Positions 7,657 through 17,081 of a stretch of DNA of 64,000 nt are shown one piece after another. A program made the position numbers and the translations under genes. Positions within the stretch are counted from its first letter, which is position 1; every line of letters starts with the position of its first letter. Source of the stretch: Planctomycetaceae bacterium (lineage in GTDB: Bacteria > Planctomycetota > Phycisphaerae > UBA1845 > UTPLA1); assembly GCA_006969385.1 (NCBI GenBank), contig CP030884.1, positions 3,782,001-3,846,000 of the forward strand, in the 5' to 3' direction. The notes beneath the pieces were generated by a model, which was given only the letters and a program-made list of their open reading frames with translations, was not told the DNA's origin and did not search any database.

Positions 7657-10600
7657 TTAGCGGCGAACCGCTTTGCGACGGCGACGCATCACCATGATGC
7701 CGAGCAGCGTAAACGGCATCGCCGAGACACCGCCGAAGAACGGACACATCATGCCGCCCGGTGGCATCGGGTTCGGGCCCGGCGTCGGCGTGCCGGGCGT
7801 ACCCGGTTCCGGATCGCAAACATCGCCCAAGCCATCGCCATCGGCATCGGCCTGATCGGGGTTGGCCAGCGTCGGACAGTTATCGACACAATCGGCAACA
7901 CCATCGCCATCGTTATCGATATCCGGCAGGTTACATCCGCATTGGCCGGGTACCGTCTTGTTCGGATCGAACGGACAACCGTCGGCGTTGTTCGGAACGC
8001 CGTCGCCATCGTCGTCGCCGGCTGGCGGGTTGAACACCGTACAGTCCGGAACGCCGTCCCCATCGCCATCGCGATCGGAGGTACCACAACCGCAGACGCC
8101 CGGAAGCACCTTACCCGGGTCGGTCGGGCAGCCGTCGCAGACGTCGCCGACGCCGTCGCCATCGAAATCGTTCTGATTCACGTTGGCAATCGTCGGACAG
8201 TTGTCGCACGCGTCGGGTGTGCCGTCTCCATCGGAGTCGACCACTACCGGATTGAAAACATCGGGGCACGCGTCGCACACGTTGCCAACGCCATCGGCAT
8301 CGGCATCGGCCTGATCGATGTTGGTGATGTTCGGACAATTGTCGCAAGCGTCACCGAAGGCATCTGCATCCGAGTTCAACTGATTGGCGTTGGCATCGTC
8401 CGGACAGTTGTCGCACGCATCCGCAACGCCGTCGGAGTCGATATCCGACTGCGACGGGTTGGGAACACCGGCGCAGTTATCGTCACAGTTGACGGTATTG
8501 CCGCCGACGCAGGGGTTATCACCCGGCGTACCGCTGCCGTCACCGTCTTCGTCGATACCGTCACCGTCCACATCCGGGTCACACACGTCACCAATGCCGT
8601 CATTGTCGAAGTCGGCCTGATCGATGTTCGTGATAAACGGACAGTTATCACAAGCGTCGCCAAGGCTGTCGCCGTCATTGTTCGGCTGAACGCCGCCGAC
8701 CAGCGGGTTGGGAACCCCCGGGCAGTTATCAACATCATCGTCAACACCGTCACCATCGTCGTCAGGCGGGTTGACCATTATGTCGACGGTTTCGGTGCCC
8801 GAAATTCCGGTATCCGGATTCAGGACCGTCACCGTAACGGCGAACGTGCCTGGGTTATCGAATGTGTGATTCACGACCGCACCGGTGCCGGAACCGCCGT
8901 CACCGAAGTTCCAATTAAAGGTGAGGCCCGGATTCGGCAACCCCGATTCGTCGCGCGTTTCCGACGCATTGAAAATGACGTTCAACGGCGCACGATTGCC
9001 CGGGTTCGTCATGTTTCCAGCGATACCGTCGGGGAATTCAACTTCCACTTGCGGGAACAGTTGGATCGCGACTTGGCCACCCAAGATGCTGATCGGGAAG
9101 CTATACGTCGAGAAACCAGCCGTCAGGAATCGGAACTGATCCGGAATTTGGCCGTCATCATCAAAGAAGCTGTGCACGCGATAGTCGACGCCCGATCCAT
9201 TACCGGGATCATCCGCAAGGATGAGCGTGGTCGAACTCGGTACCGAGAGCACTTCGTAGAAGCCGGGGTTCGGGCCGGACACCACGCGCACCAAATCGCC
9301 ACGCTTGAACGTGACGGCGACAAATCGGTTCGGGTCAGCCGGATCTAATTCGAGCATGAATACGCCGCCTGCATTCGACACGGTCGCGTTGCTGCCGACG
9401 ATGGCGCTCGAGTTGATGGTGAACGACACTTCATTGTCGTCGGACGAGTAATTTACGCCCGTCGTTGCCAAGTTCGCTTGCACGCCCGAGTGCTGACCTT
9501 CAACTTCCCAGGTTTCCGCCCCGGGAATCGAGTCATCCACACAAGTCAGCGTCCAAAGTTCCTGTTTGGCGGTGGTCTGATCGACTGCCTTGCCGTCAAC
9601 CGTACCCCGACCGCGATTGTTGCTGTCAACGAACGTATCGGAGAACAACGGATCGACTACGCCGTCCTGACCGGGGGCCGGGATCGCTTTGGCGTAGAAG
9701 AAGTAATCGCCGTCGTCGAGCTGCGACAAGTCGATGACGACGAAGTCGCGCGACACGCCACCGACGGCGGGGGCCTTCGTCTTGATCGGGGCAAGATTAC
9801 CGTTGCCATCGTAGCCTTCGTTATCGTCGTCTACGAAGAATTGGTAACGCGTGCCGCCGAACAAGTCGAAAGCCGTGTATTCGAGCTGATAGCGCGGCGG
9901 GTTATCAAACGAAATTCCGCCGGGCGGTGTGGTAATCTCGACAGTCGGGATCACGCGCGGCCGCCACGTGAACGTGACGAGCGACTCATTCGGGAACGTC
10001 TCGATGTCCTCAATAGCGATTCCGCTCAGCCCAGCAGAGCCGGTGCTGTACCAGCGAGCGCTCGGATTCGTGTCTTCATCATTCCATCGGAACTGACCGG
10101 AGTTCCCCGGAAAGGGGTCACCACCGTCGCCGTTGTTGAACTCGAGGTTGTTGAGACCGTCGGCTTGCACGATCTGATAAGCCGAGTGCGACCCGAGGCG
10201 TTGCTGCAGCGGGAAGCCTTCCGAGTTGCCTTCCAGCCCCAACGGTGAGGGGAAGCCCTGCTCGGTGAAGTCGGTATGCATGATCATCAGACCATCACCC
10301 GGCAATATGCGCGAGAAGTTGATGCGGAAGGGCGACGGCGGATTTACGCGCGTCAAGCGCCAGAAGTAGAACCTTTCGGCAGGTACAGACGGGTTCTGGT
10401 AGTAGAACGCCGAATCGTCCGCGTTAAATGCAAAATCGGGCACGCGGATCACCTGTGGCTCAAACGGTTGCAGCACTTCGCGCAGGTTGGTGACTTCGAT
10501 CCAGGGATCGTGATCGGTACCCAATCGCGGAATGCCCTCGCCAACTTCCTTCAGGAACGGCGCCGGGTGCACGTACCCACCGGACATGATGTCCCAGATA

Positions 10601-13600
10601 CCGACGGCTTCATTCGAGATACCGTTGATATAGACGTCGTAATCGTACAGGTCGGGGTAGCCTTCCCAAACGTGCAGGAATTCGTGGGCCATCAATTCCT
10701 TACCGAACGTTTCGGTATCTGCCACGACGCCGACTTCACCGCTTTGACCCAAACCGGTCGTAAAGTCGGAGAAGAGGATCGGGGACAGCGGATTGTCGGC
10801 CGATTCGAGAATATTGATGGGCAAGTCCATGCCGGGTGCGGGCAACTGGAACAGACCGCGACCGCCCGGCGCCAAACCATCTTGGTAGAGGCCCGGCGGG
10901 ATCAACACCGTCGAGAAGAGAAAGTTACGGATGAAGTATTCCGCCTCGCCGGTCATCTTATCGATCTGCACCACTCGCCCGCCGTCATTGACGTCGCTAC
11001 CGATCAGCAGTTGCAAGGCGGGGTCATATGTCAAACCGCGAATGTCGCTGCCGATCAGATCCAAGGGACCGATTTCGGTGCCGACACCGGTGGTGGTATC
11101 GATCGAAATCAGCACTTGGCTTCCGGCTGCGCCGGCGACACCAAAGAGGATGCCTTGATCGGTATCGAATGCAAGACCTTGGACGTTGGTGAAGCCCAGC
11201 GGGCCCGCCAACGCGTTCTCCGTATTGCCTGCCAAATCGATCGTGATGATCGTGTCGGTCGCAAGATCGGAACCAAGAATCAAACCCGTACCGGGATCGA
11301 ACGCCAAACCGCGAACGTCATCGGCCGTCACGTCAAAGACCGGCGTGATCGTCGGTTCGAATCCGCTGAAGTCGATTTCCAGCAACTCGTCGGTTTCGAC
11401 ATTGACACCAAAGATCAGGTTGTCAGCACCGACGGTCAAACCGAAGACATTGGGCAAGCCTTCATCCAGAAGGGCAACGCCGCCACCAGTAAGCACGTCT
11501 TGCAACACGAGTGATTCATTGCCGGGTTCAGAGGCAAGTATAATTGTGCCAGTATCGGTTTCAACGGCTCCCAAGCCTTCGAGGAGTTGCTGCAAGCGCG
11601 CGGCAACCGGCGTGACATGGTTGTCCCAGTCCACGGTGCGGTCCAAGGCTTCCACCGTGTCTTCTGTAAGACGCACACGGCTAAACGGATAATTGCTGCC
11701 GCCACCACCATCGTTCGGCGTTCCGGGATCGAGGTCAATCGCGTAATTCTCAGTTTCGGCGTTGCGAACTTCACCGAGGTCGATCAGACCGTCCATGTTC
11801 CAGTCGCGCGGGAATACTTGCATCGGCTGCGTCATTGGGAGGTTGACCGAAGCCAACCATTCGATGGTGACTTGGTTACCACCGTCGAATCCATTGGTGC
11901 CGTGAATGTTGAAGGAGCCCGGTCCTGCGGGCGGAAGAATTCCATCAGGACCGCCGGCACCACCTGGATCGCCACCACCAATATCTTCGCCGGTGTACAA
12001 ACTATTTGCGGTTGATGTAATTTCACCAAAGCGCAGGTCACCACCATACGTAGATCCGCCGGGCGTGCGTGCGTGATAGATCGATGACGGCAAGTCCTGC
12101 CATTCGCTGGGGCCGTCATAAGTGATCGGCATGTCGTCGCCGCCGTCGCCGGTTAAGAGATCGGGAAGAACATCTTCGTCTAATGGGTCGGTCGGCGCGC
12201 CGCTGTTGCGGCCGTCCACACTACCATCGCCAAATGACTGGCGATCGACGCACAGCACAAGCTGATTGTGACATGGCGATTCGTCGCAGACACCTTCCAA
12301 GCTACCGGCAAAGTCGAAATCATCGGGTTGCGGAGGCGTGCTGTTATCGGGGCAGAATGCCATTTCGACGAACATACCACCCGGCATCGGGAAGCCGCCC
12401 GGAACGTTCGCGTTGTCCAGCCCTTGGCTGCATTCCGGCGGTTCCATTTCAGACGGCAGCATGGTCTCAGCGACGGTGCACGGATCGTCACAATTCATAT
12501 CAGACCCGCGCCAAGAGCCACCCATATCTTCGCAATCTTCGAGGGTGCTGGTCTGGCAAGTCGGATCGCCCATGGGTGGCGTACCGGGTATGCAGCAGCG
12601 GCCCATCAATTCGTCAGGATCCATTCGCTCGCTAGGTTCGGTGAGCGTCATATCAAAACAACGCTGACCGGTGCGGGCTGTCGTACCGCCGACATTGGGC
12701 TCGAACGTCTTGATATCGTTTGGGTTGGGCAAATCACCAAATGAAGGATCTTCCGGGTTGTATTCAACAATGTTCGGGATGTTCGGAATGGGGTTACCCA
12801 TCTGCACGCTGGGTGGCCATGCCGGCGGCGCAGGCGGTGCCGGAATATCTGCAGCAGCCACTCCTGCGACGATATGCTTCTCAAACCAAAAGTTTTCCCA
12901 CCAAGCGATGTAATCCCAAACCGGATACTGGCCACCGCCTAAAACACTTGCTTGAAGATATTCAATGTCAACGGCGCCTGGATTACTGATCAGGCCGCCA
13001 TCCGGTGGTGGTGTGCGAAGACCACCCGCGCCTCGAAAGGCCGCGTCACCGGGAACCTGAACCAGTTTGAGCGACTCAATCTCATCATTATTGATCCAGG
13101 CATCGGGACCGTCGTAACGGAAATTGCCAAAGCGGCCTAAAAAGCCCGACGGCGGCGGTGCACCTTGTGGTGAAGGAATACCCTGCATGAAGGTTGGGCT
13201 CGTCGGGTCCGTATCGATGTTGTCGGGCACACCATCGCTTTCGTCACCATCGATGATACCGTTCATATTGGCGTCAACCGCAGGCATACCGTCGGCGGTG
13301 GTGTCGTCCACCACCGGGTCACCCAACGTACCCGGGTAATTGCGCATGATGTAATCGAGCGCCCATTCACGCGAGCCTAAATCGAGGCCCGGCGTCATGG
13401 GGTCATCGACGACCGGGTTGCGATAACTCGGGTCGAGACGAATCCATCGACCCGCCGGCGTGGTCGCAGCCGGATTGTAAATTCTCAAATAGTCCTCGAA
13501 TGGTTCGGGGAAGTCCCACTCACCATCGGCATCACCAAGCGCACCATTCTGCGGCGCGAATTCAGCGCTTTCCGGTTCGCATACCTCGCCGCCCGAGATG

Positions 13601-14325
13601 ATTTCATTGCGGAAACATGGCTGGCCAAAAGGTGTTGCGTTAGCGTCGACATCCCAACCATCCATCGTGCTTTCAAGCAGCGCGTCGTATCGGCCGTCAC
13701 CATCAAGGTCGCGAAAGCGCTCGCCAGGCGTCCAGACCGGATTCATCTGCGCATCGAAATCCACGAGGCCGGGAGTGGCAACAGTTAAGGTTGGGGGAAA
13801 GCCGGGCGTTGCGGTTCCAGGTAAGTCACCGTTGTAGTCGATCAGAATAAGTTGATCCTGACCGGCCGGTACGGTTTCACCCGCGAATTCGTCGTAGCGA
13901 CCGTTGTTGTTGAGGTCTGCAAAAGGAAGCACCAATCCGCCAATCGAGGTCGCAGCTTCGTCGACCTCAAAATCCCCTAACGGCAACACGGGCCAAGGAA
14001 TATCAACCCAGCCGTAAACATCACCGCTGACGTTTACTTGGCCGTAGCTGATCTCGTGCCAGTATTCGGCGAATGAATCGATCTCATCGATTTGGCGGAA
14101 GTCAAAGTAATGGTTGCGCGCGCCTTGCGGGTTCGGAAGCACGGGTAATGGTTCGCCATCTCCGGTCGCGCTGCGCAGCGACTTAATCGGATTGGCGAGC
14201 ATCACGACGAACTTGCGCTCTTGTGCGTCGCTTCGTTGCGCGAACACGCTCAAGGTTACGGCGGCCATGGCCGTTAGCGCGATGAGCGTTCGACGAGTTC
14301 TCGACTGATTGAGTGTGAAATCCAT
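7657..14325 (-). CDS. giant secreted M6-type metalloprotease with propeller, PKD and thrombospondin type 3 repeats
   Basis: The ATG at 14325 follows a good GGAGG and gives 2222 residues with a signal peptide ending near RSDAQ. The N-terminal part (IDSFAEYWHEISYGQVNVSG) resembles M6 (immune inhibitor A) peptidases. At residues 1214-1218 is HEFLH in ELMAHEFLHVWEGYPDLYD, followed by VGIWDIMSGG, again M6-like. About residues 940-1130 form repeated VRGLAFDPxTGxIxG units that look like a beta-propeller inserted before the catalytic helix. A cysteine-rich CCIPG...DCEDMGGSW module lies near 575-615. A PKD domain (NWNFGDGG) lies near 1770-1845 and Asp-rich calcium-binding TSP3 repeats near 1855-2165. 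The tail GGMMCPFFGG, then SAMPFTLLGIMVM, then RRRRK looks like a C-terminal sorting or anchoring signal. Probably a surface or exported protein; substrate unknown. Confidence 0.82.
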   Translation of the reverse strand: MDFTLNQSRTRRTLIALTAMAAVTLSVFAQRSDAQERKFVVMLANPIKSLRSATGDGEPLPVLPNPQGARNHYFDFRQIDEIDSFAEYWHEISYGQVNVSGDVYGWVDIPWPVLPLGDFEVDEAATSIGGLVLPFADLNNNGRYDEFAGETVPAGQDQLILIDYNGDLPGTATPGFPPTLTVATPGLVDFDAQMNPVWTPGERFRDLDGDGRYDALLESTMDGWDVDANATPFGQPCFRNEIISGGEVCEPESAEFAPQNGALGDADGEWDFPEPFEDYLRIYNPAATTPAGRWIRLDPSYRNPVVDDPMTPGLDLGSREWALDYIMRNYPGTLGDPVVDDTTADGMPAVDANMNGIIDGDESDGVPDNIDTDPTSPTFMQGIPSPQGAPPPSGFLGRFGNFRYDGPDAWINNDEIESLKLVQVPGDAAFRGAGGLRTPPPDGGLISNPGAVDIEYLQASVLGGGQYPVWDYIAWWENFWFEKHIVAGVAAADIPAPPAPPAWPPSVQMGNPIPNIPNIVEYNPEDPSFGDLPNPNDIKTFEPNVGGTTARTGQRCFDMTLTEPSERMDPDELMGRCCIPGTPPMGDPTCQTSTLEDCEDMGGSWRGSDMNCDDPCTVAETMLPSEMEPPECSQGLDNANVPGGFPMPGGMFVEMAFCPDNSTPPQPDDFDFAGSLEGVCDESPCHNQLVLCVDRQSFGDGSVDGRNSGAPTDPLDEDVLPDLLTGDGGDDMPITYDGPSEWQDLPSSIYHARTPGGSTYGGDLRFGEITSTANSLYTGEDIGGGDPGGAGGPDGILPPAGPGSFNIHGTNGFDGGNQVTIEWLASVNLPMTQPMQVFPRDWNMDGLIDLGEVRNAETENYAIDLDPGTPNDGGGGSNYPFSRVRLTEDTVEALDRTVDWDNHVTPVAARLQQLLEGLGAVETDTGTIILASEPGNESLVLQDVLTGGGVALLDEGLPNVFGLTVGADNLIFGVNVETDELLEIDFSGFEPTITPVFDVTADDVRGLAFDPGTGLILGSDLATDTIITIDLAGNTENALAGPLGFTNVQGLAFDTDQGILFGVAGAAGSQVLISIDTTTGVGTEIGPLDLIGSDIRGLTYDPALQLLIGSDVNDGGRVVQIDKMTGEAEYFIRNFLFSTVLIPPGLYQDGLAPGGRGLFQLPAPGMDLPINILESADNPLSPILFSDFTTGLGQSGEVGVVADTETFGKELMAHEFLHVWEGYPDLYDYDVYINGISNEAVGIWDIMSGGYVHPAPFLKEVGEGIPRLGTDHDPWIEVTNLREVLQPFEPQVIRVPDFAFNADDSAFYYQNPSVPAERFYFWRLTRVNPPSPFRINFSRILPGDGLMIMHTDFTEQGFPSPLGLEGNSEGFPLQQRLGSHSAYQIVQADGLNNLEFNNGDGGDPFPGNSGQFRWNDEDTNPSARWYSTGSAGLSGIAIEDIETFPNESLVTFTWRPRVIPTVEITTPPGGISFDNPPRYQLEYTAFDLFGGTRYQFFVDDDNEGYDGNGNLAPIKTKAPAVGGVSRDFVVIDLSQLDDGDYFFYAKAIPAPGQDGVVDPLFSDTFVDSNNRGRGTVDGKAVDQTTAKQELWTLTCVDDSIPGAETWEVEGQHSGVQANLATTGVNYSSDDNEVSFTINSSAIVGSNATVSNAGGVFMLELDPADPNRFVAVTFKRGDLVRVVSGPNPGFYEVLSVPSSTTLILADDPGNGSGVDYRVHSFFDDDGQIPDQFRFLTAGFSTYSFPISILGGQVAIQLFPQVEVEFPDGIAGNMTNPGNRAPLNVIFNASETRDESGLPNPGLTFNWNFGDGGSGTGAVVNHTFDNPGTFAVTVTVLNPDTGISGTETVDIMVNPPDDDGDGVDDDVDNCPGVPNPLVGGVQPNNDGDSLGDACDNCPFITNIDQADFDNDGIGDVCDPDVDGDGIDEDGDGSGTPGDNPCVGGNTVNCDDNCAGVPNPSQSDIDSDGVADACDNCPDDANANQLNSDADAFGDACDNCPNITNIDQADADADGVGNVCDACPDVFNPVVVDSDGDGTPDACDNCPTIANVNQNDFDGDGVGDVCDGCPTDPGKVLPGVCGCGTSDRDGDGDGVPDCTVFNPPAGDDDGDGVPNNADGCPFDPNKTVPGQCGCNLPDIDNDGDGVADCVDNCPTLANPDQADADGDGLGDVCDPEPGTPGTPTPGPNPMPPGGMMCPFFGGVSAMPFTLLGIMVMRRRRKAVRR

Positions 14326-14870
14326 TACAACCGTCCTCCATCGGGATCGATGCTGCTTGCGTCGCAGATTATTCGTGTGTCGGGGAATCATTCGCATCCG
14401 ACACGAAGTAGTTGGCATATCAAGTGACGTTAATGTCGAGCAGTGCAAGGGGCGAGATATTGGTCGGCATGTCGTAACCGGTCTTATTAGAGGCCGAGAA
14501 AACGATTGTTGAGTTACGCGACCGTTCGTTCAATTGTGCCAGCAAACATCTCGACTCCGGGCAAAGTTCCACCCTTGCCAGACCCTTCGCCCGCGCAATC
14601 AGCGGCAAAAGGGACGAATCACGGCAGCCAAGCCGCATTGAAATACGGAGATGGCGCGCCGCTGCTCGGGTAATATGGTAGGCATTCCCACCTGTCCAAC
14701 CGGGAACTCCCCCCACGAGAACAGGCATTGCTCGATTATACCACGGATCCCCACCCGTCCCCAAAGGTTGCGGGCGAATTCATCAACTCAGTTATAAGTA
14801 CCTAGGCGACCGGATCGATTGCAGTCAACATCCGGAGCATCCCTAATTTAGCCCGCAAGCAGGGGAGCGA
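14326..14870. other. intergenic region, no gene seen
   Basis: This is the leader of the M6-type gene and the space after the radical SAM gene. A minus-strand open frame of 114 codons (14420-14764) has no recognisable features, no ribosome site and atypical composition, so I do not call it. No clear hairpin terminator or promoter box is visible to me. Confidence 0.5.
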
Positions 14871-16688
14871 TTAGACGCCTGCCGTCGGCTGGGAACGCCC
14901 GAGTTTGATATACGTGTCCGAATATTGATCTTCCAAGTAGCCGCGGCGCGGGCCAGAGCGAATGTGATCCCACGGCAGGACCTCGCCAAAACTGCGTTCC
15001 CGGTGGGCGTACCAGTCCGGATCGATGCCGGTCTGCTCAAAAGCGACGCGCCACGTCTGATAATTGAACTGCTCATCCCAGCCGTCAAACCGGGCACCGG
15101 CGTGGTATGCCGCCACGATCGTGGCACCAAGCCGTCGGTCGCCGCGCGACAGCACGGCTTCGAGGATGGAGCGTTGCGGGTCGTGCGTTTTAATCGCGAC
15201 GGTCGGGTGTCGGCCTTCTCGAACCCGGGCCGCGAGCCGGCTGCGAGCTTCCTTGAAATACTCAACGCGCGGTTGGGCGGCCCATTGGAAGGGGGTATAT
15301 GGCTTGGGCACGAGCCAGCTCACGCTGGCGTTGACCTTGGCAGGGCCTTTGCCAAGTTTCTTGCGGGCGTCGGCCATGTCCACCGAAACATCGTGGATGC
15401 ATTCGACGTCTTGCCATGATTCGCCGGGGAAGCCGACCATGAAATAGCACTTCAAACGACGCCAACCCGCCTTGTACACTTCGGTGATGCCGTCGAGCAG
15501 GTTGCCGTCGGTGACTTTCTTGCGAATGGCTTGCCGCATGACATCGCGGGCGGCTTCCACGGCAATAGTAAGGCCGCTCTTGCGGACCGAGTTGGCCATC
15601 CACGGGATGTTTTGCAGCATCTTATCCACGCGTAACGACGGCATCGAGATGCTCACCATGCGGTCGGCGAATTGCTCGTTAATGCGGGCGGCGAGTTCTT
15701 TCAGATGTGGGTAATCGGCGGTGGACAGGCTCAACAAGCCCAACTCGGTTTGACCGGTCGACCAGAACTGTTCTTCCGCGATTTCTAGTATTTTTTCGAC
15801 CGATCGTACGCCGACGGGTCGCTTGGTATAACCCGCATGGCAGAACCGGCAACGCTGCGGACAACCGCGCATGACTTCAACGGCCATGCGATCGTGCACG
15901 GTATCGATAAAGGGTACCAAGGGCTTGGTCGGGAAGGGTGCATGTTCGAAATCGAGCGTCTGGCAACGCTCGATTTCATCGGGCAGCCCTTCGATCCGGG
16001 GCGTAACATTTGCGATGGTGCCGTCGGCGTCGTAAGAGACGTCGTAAAGTGATGGCGCGTATATCCAAGGAAATGCACGGGCGAAGTGGGCGATCATCTC
16101 GCGCCGGCGCACGCCGTTGCGCTTCATGTCTTGGTATTTTTCCAAAATAGCGGCCATCGAGGCTTCGCCGTCACCAATTACAACCAGATCGACAAACTCG
16201 GCCACGGGCTCGGGGTTGTCTGCCTGCGGACCGCCGGCAATGACGAGTGGATGCGAGTCGTCGCGGTCGGCGGTACGCAGCGGGATGCCTGCCAAATCGA
16301 GAAGCTGAAGCAGGTTGGTGAAGCCGAGTTCGTATTGCAGCGACACGGCAAACAAATCCGCCTCGCCGGCGGGGCGGCGGTTATCCCATGTAAAGAGCGG
16401 TATTCGGTTGCGGCGCATCAGCGCTTCGGCATCCACCCATGGTGAATAAACCCGTTCGGCACACACGCCGGGCGTGTGATTGCAGAGCCAGTAAATGATC
16501 TGGGAGCCGAGGTGCGACATGCCGATCGTGTAAGCGTCCGGAAATGCGACGGCTACTTTGACCTCGGCCGCTTCCCAGTCACCCGGCTGCGGCAATTGAT
16601 TGATCTCGCCGCCAATGTACTGCGCGGGCTGCTCGACAAACGGCAGGATTTGTTCGCTGATTTGTTTGCGTAATGCGTCGTGTGGCAA
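14871..16688 (-). CDS. B12-binding-type radical SAM protein (TIGR03960-like)
   Basis: The 605-residue protein has an N-terminal cobalamin-binding-like domain (VAVAFPDAYTIGMSHLGSQ ... AGGPQADNPEP) and a radical SAM core with RGCPQRCRFCHAG, cysteines at 276, 280 and 283 in CxxxCxxC spacing for the 4Fe-4S cluster. LSLSTADYPHLKEL and FMVGFPGESWQD are also typical. The opening PAQYIGGEIN matches the family often found near RNase E/G and ribosomal protein L21 genes, described as TIGR03960; its substrate is not established. The start appears to be a TTG (16688) followed by CCACAC. The usual partner (a DUF2344 protein) is not adjacent here. Confidence 0.85.
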   Translation of the reverse strand: MPHDALRKQISEQILPFVEQPAQYIGGEINQLPQPGDWEAAEVKVAVAFPDAYTIGMSHLGSQIIYWLCNHTPGVCAERVYSPWVDAEALMRRNRIPLFTWDNRRPAGEADLFAVSLQYELGFTNLLQLLDLAGIPLRTADRDDSHPLVIAGGPQADNPEPVAEFVDLVVIGDGEASMAAILEKYQDMKRNGVRRREMIAHFARAFPWIYAPSLYDVSYDADGTIANVTPRIEGLPDEIERCQTLDFEHAPFPTKPLVPFIDTVHDRMAVEVMRGCPQRCRFCHAGYTKRPVGVRSVEKILEIAEEQFWSTGQTELGLLSLSTADYPHLKELAARINEQFADRMVSISMPSLRVDKMLQNIPWMANSVRKSGLTIAVEAARDVMRQAIRKKVTDGNLLDGITEVYKAGWRRLKCYFMVGFPGESWQDVECIHDVSVDMADARKKLGKGPAKVNASVSWLVPKPYTPFQWAAQPRVEYFKEARSRLAARVREGRHPTVAIKTHDPQRSILEAVLSRGDRRLGATIVAAYHAGARFDGWDEQFNYQTWRVAFEQTGIDPDWYAHRERSFGEVLPWDHIRSGPRRGYLEDQYSDTYIKLGRSQPTAGV

Positions 16689-16959
16689 AGTTTCTCTCGC
16701 AATTTCGTTAGTTCGCGACTTTTAGCTTTTGGGGCTCATTATAACTGCAATTGCCGAATGCCTATGCGGGCATAAAGGCGACACATGGCGACGGATATAT
16801 TGAACGCAGACACCGCTCCGAGGTTCTCGGTCGCGGGAAATGCCGAAACGAGCGTCCGGATTGAGGCGGCCCAGCAAAATGGACCTTTGTTTCCGGACTG
16901 GAATAGACTTAGCGACCGAAAGTCCTGTGGAGAGCCGGACTTGGGAATCCGTGCATTGC

Positions 16960-16989
16960 TTGACCCGCGCGCTGCGGGGCGGATAGGAT
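16960..16989 (+). promoter_or_regulatory. possible promoter of the FG-GAP gene
   Basis: TTGACC at 16960-16965 and TAGGAT at 16984-16989, spacer 18 bases, about 90 bases before the ATG at 17082. The rest of the gap 16689-17081 holds nothing I can identify. Confidence 0.4.
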
Positions 16990-17081
16990 GAGCACGGGGG
17001 AAAACCTACCGATACTCCACGCTTAAGACGCAAGCGCCGTTGCCCTACACGGCATGATTCGCGTCGGAGGAATATCTAAAA

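Noticed and set aside
7612..9348. Plus-strand 578-codon open frame rich in Val/Ile/Arg
   Set aside because: It is the antisense shadow of the repetitive TSP3 coding sequence; no start signal and no family resemblance.
10276..11514. Plus-strand 412-codon open frame
   Set aside because: Antisense to the M6-type gene; long only because the opposite strand is GC-rich at third positions.
14420..14764. Small minus-strand gene between the M6-type and radical SAM genes
   Set aside because: No ribosome site, no hydrophobic or conserved segment; composition resembles non-coding sequence.
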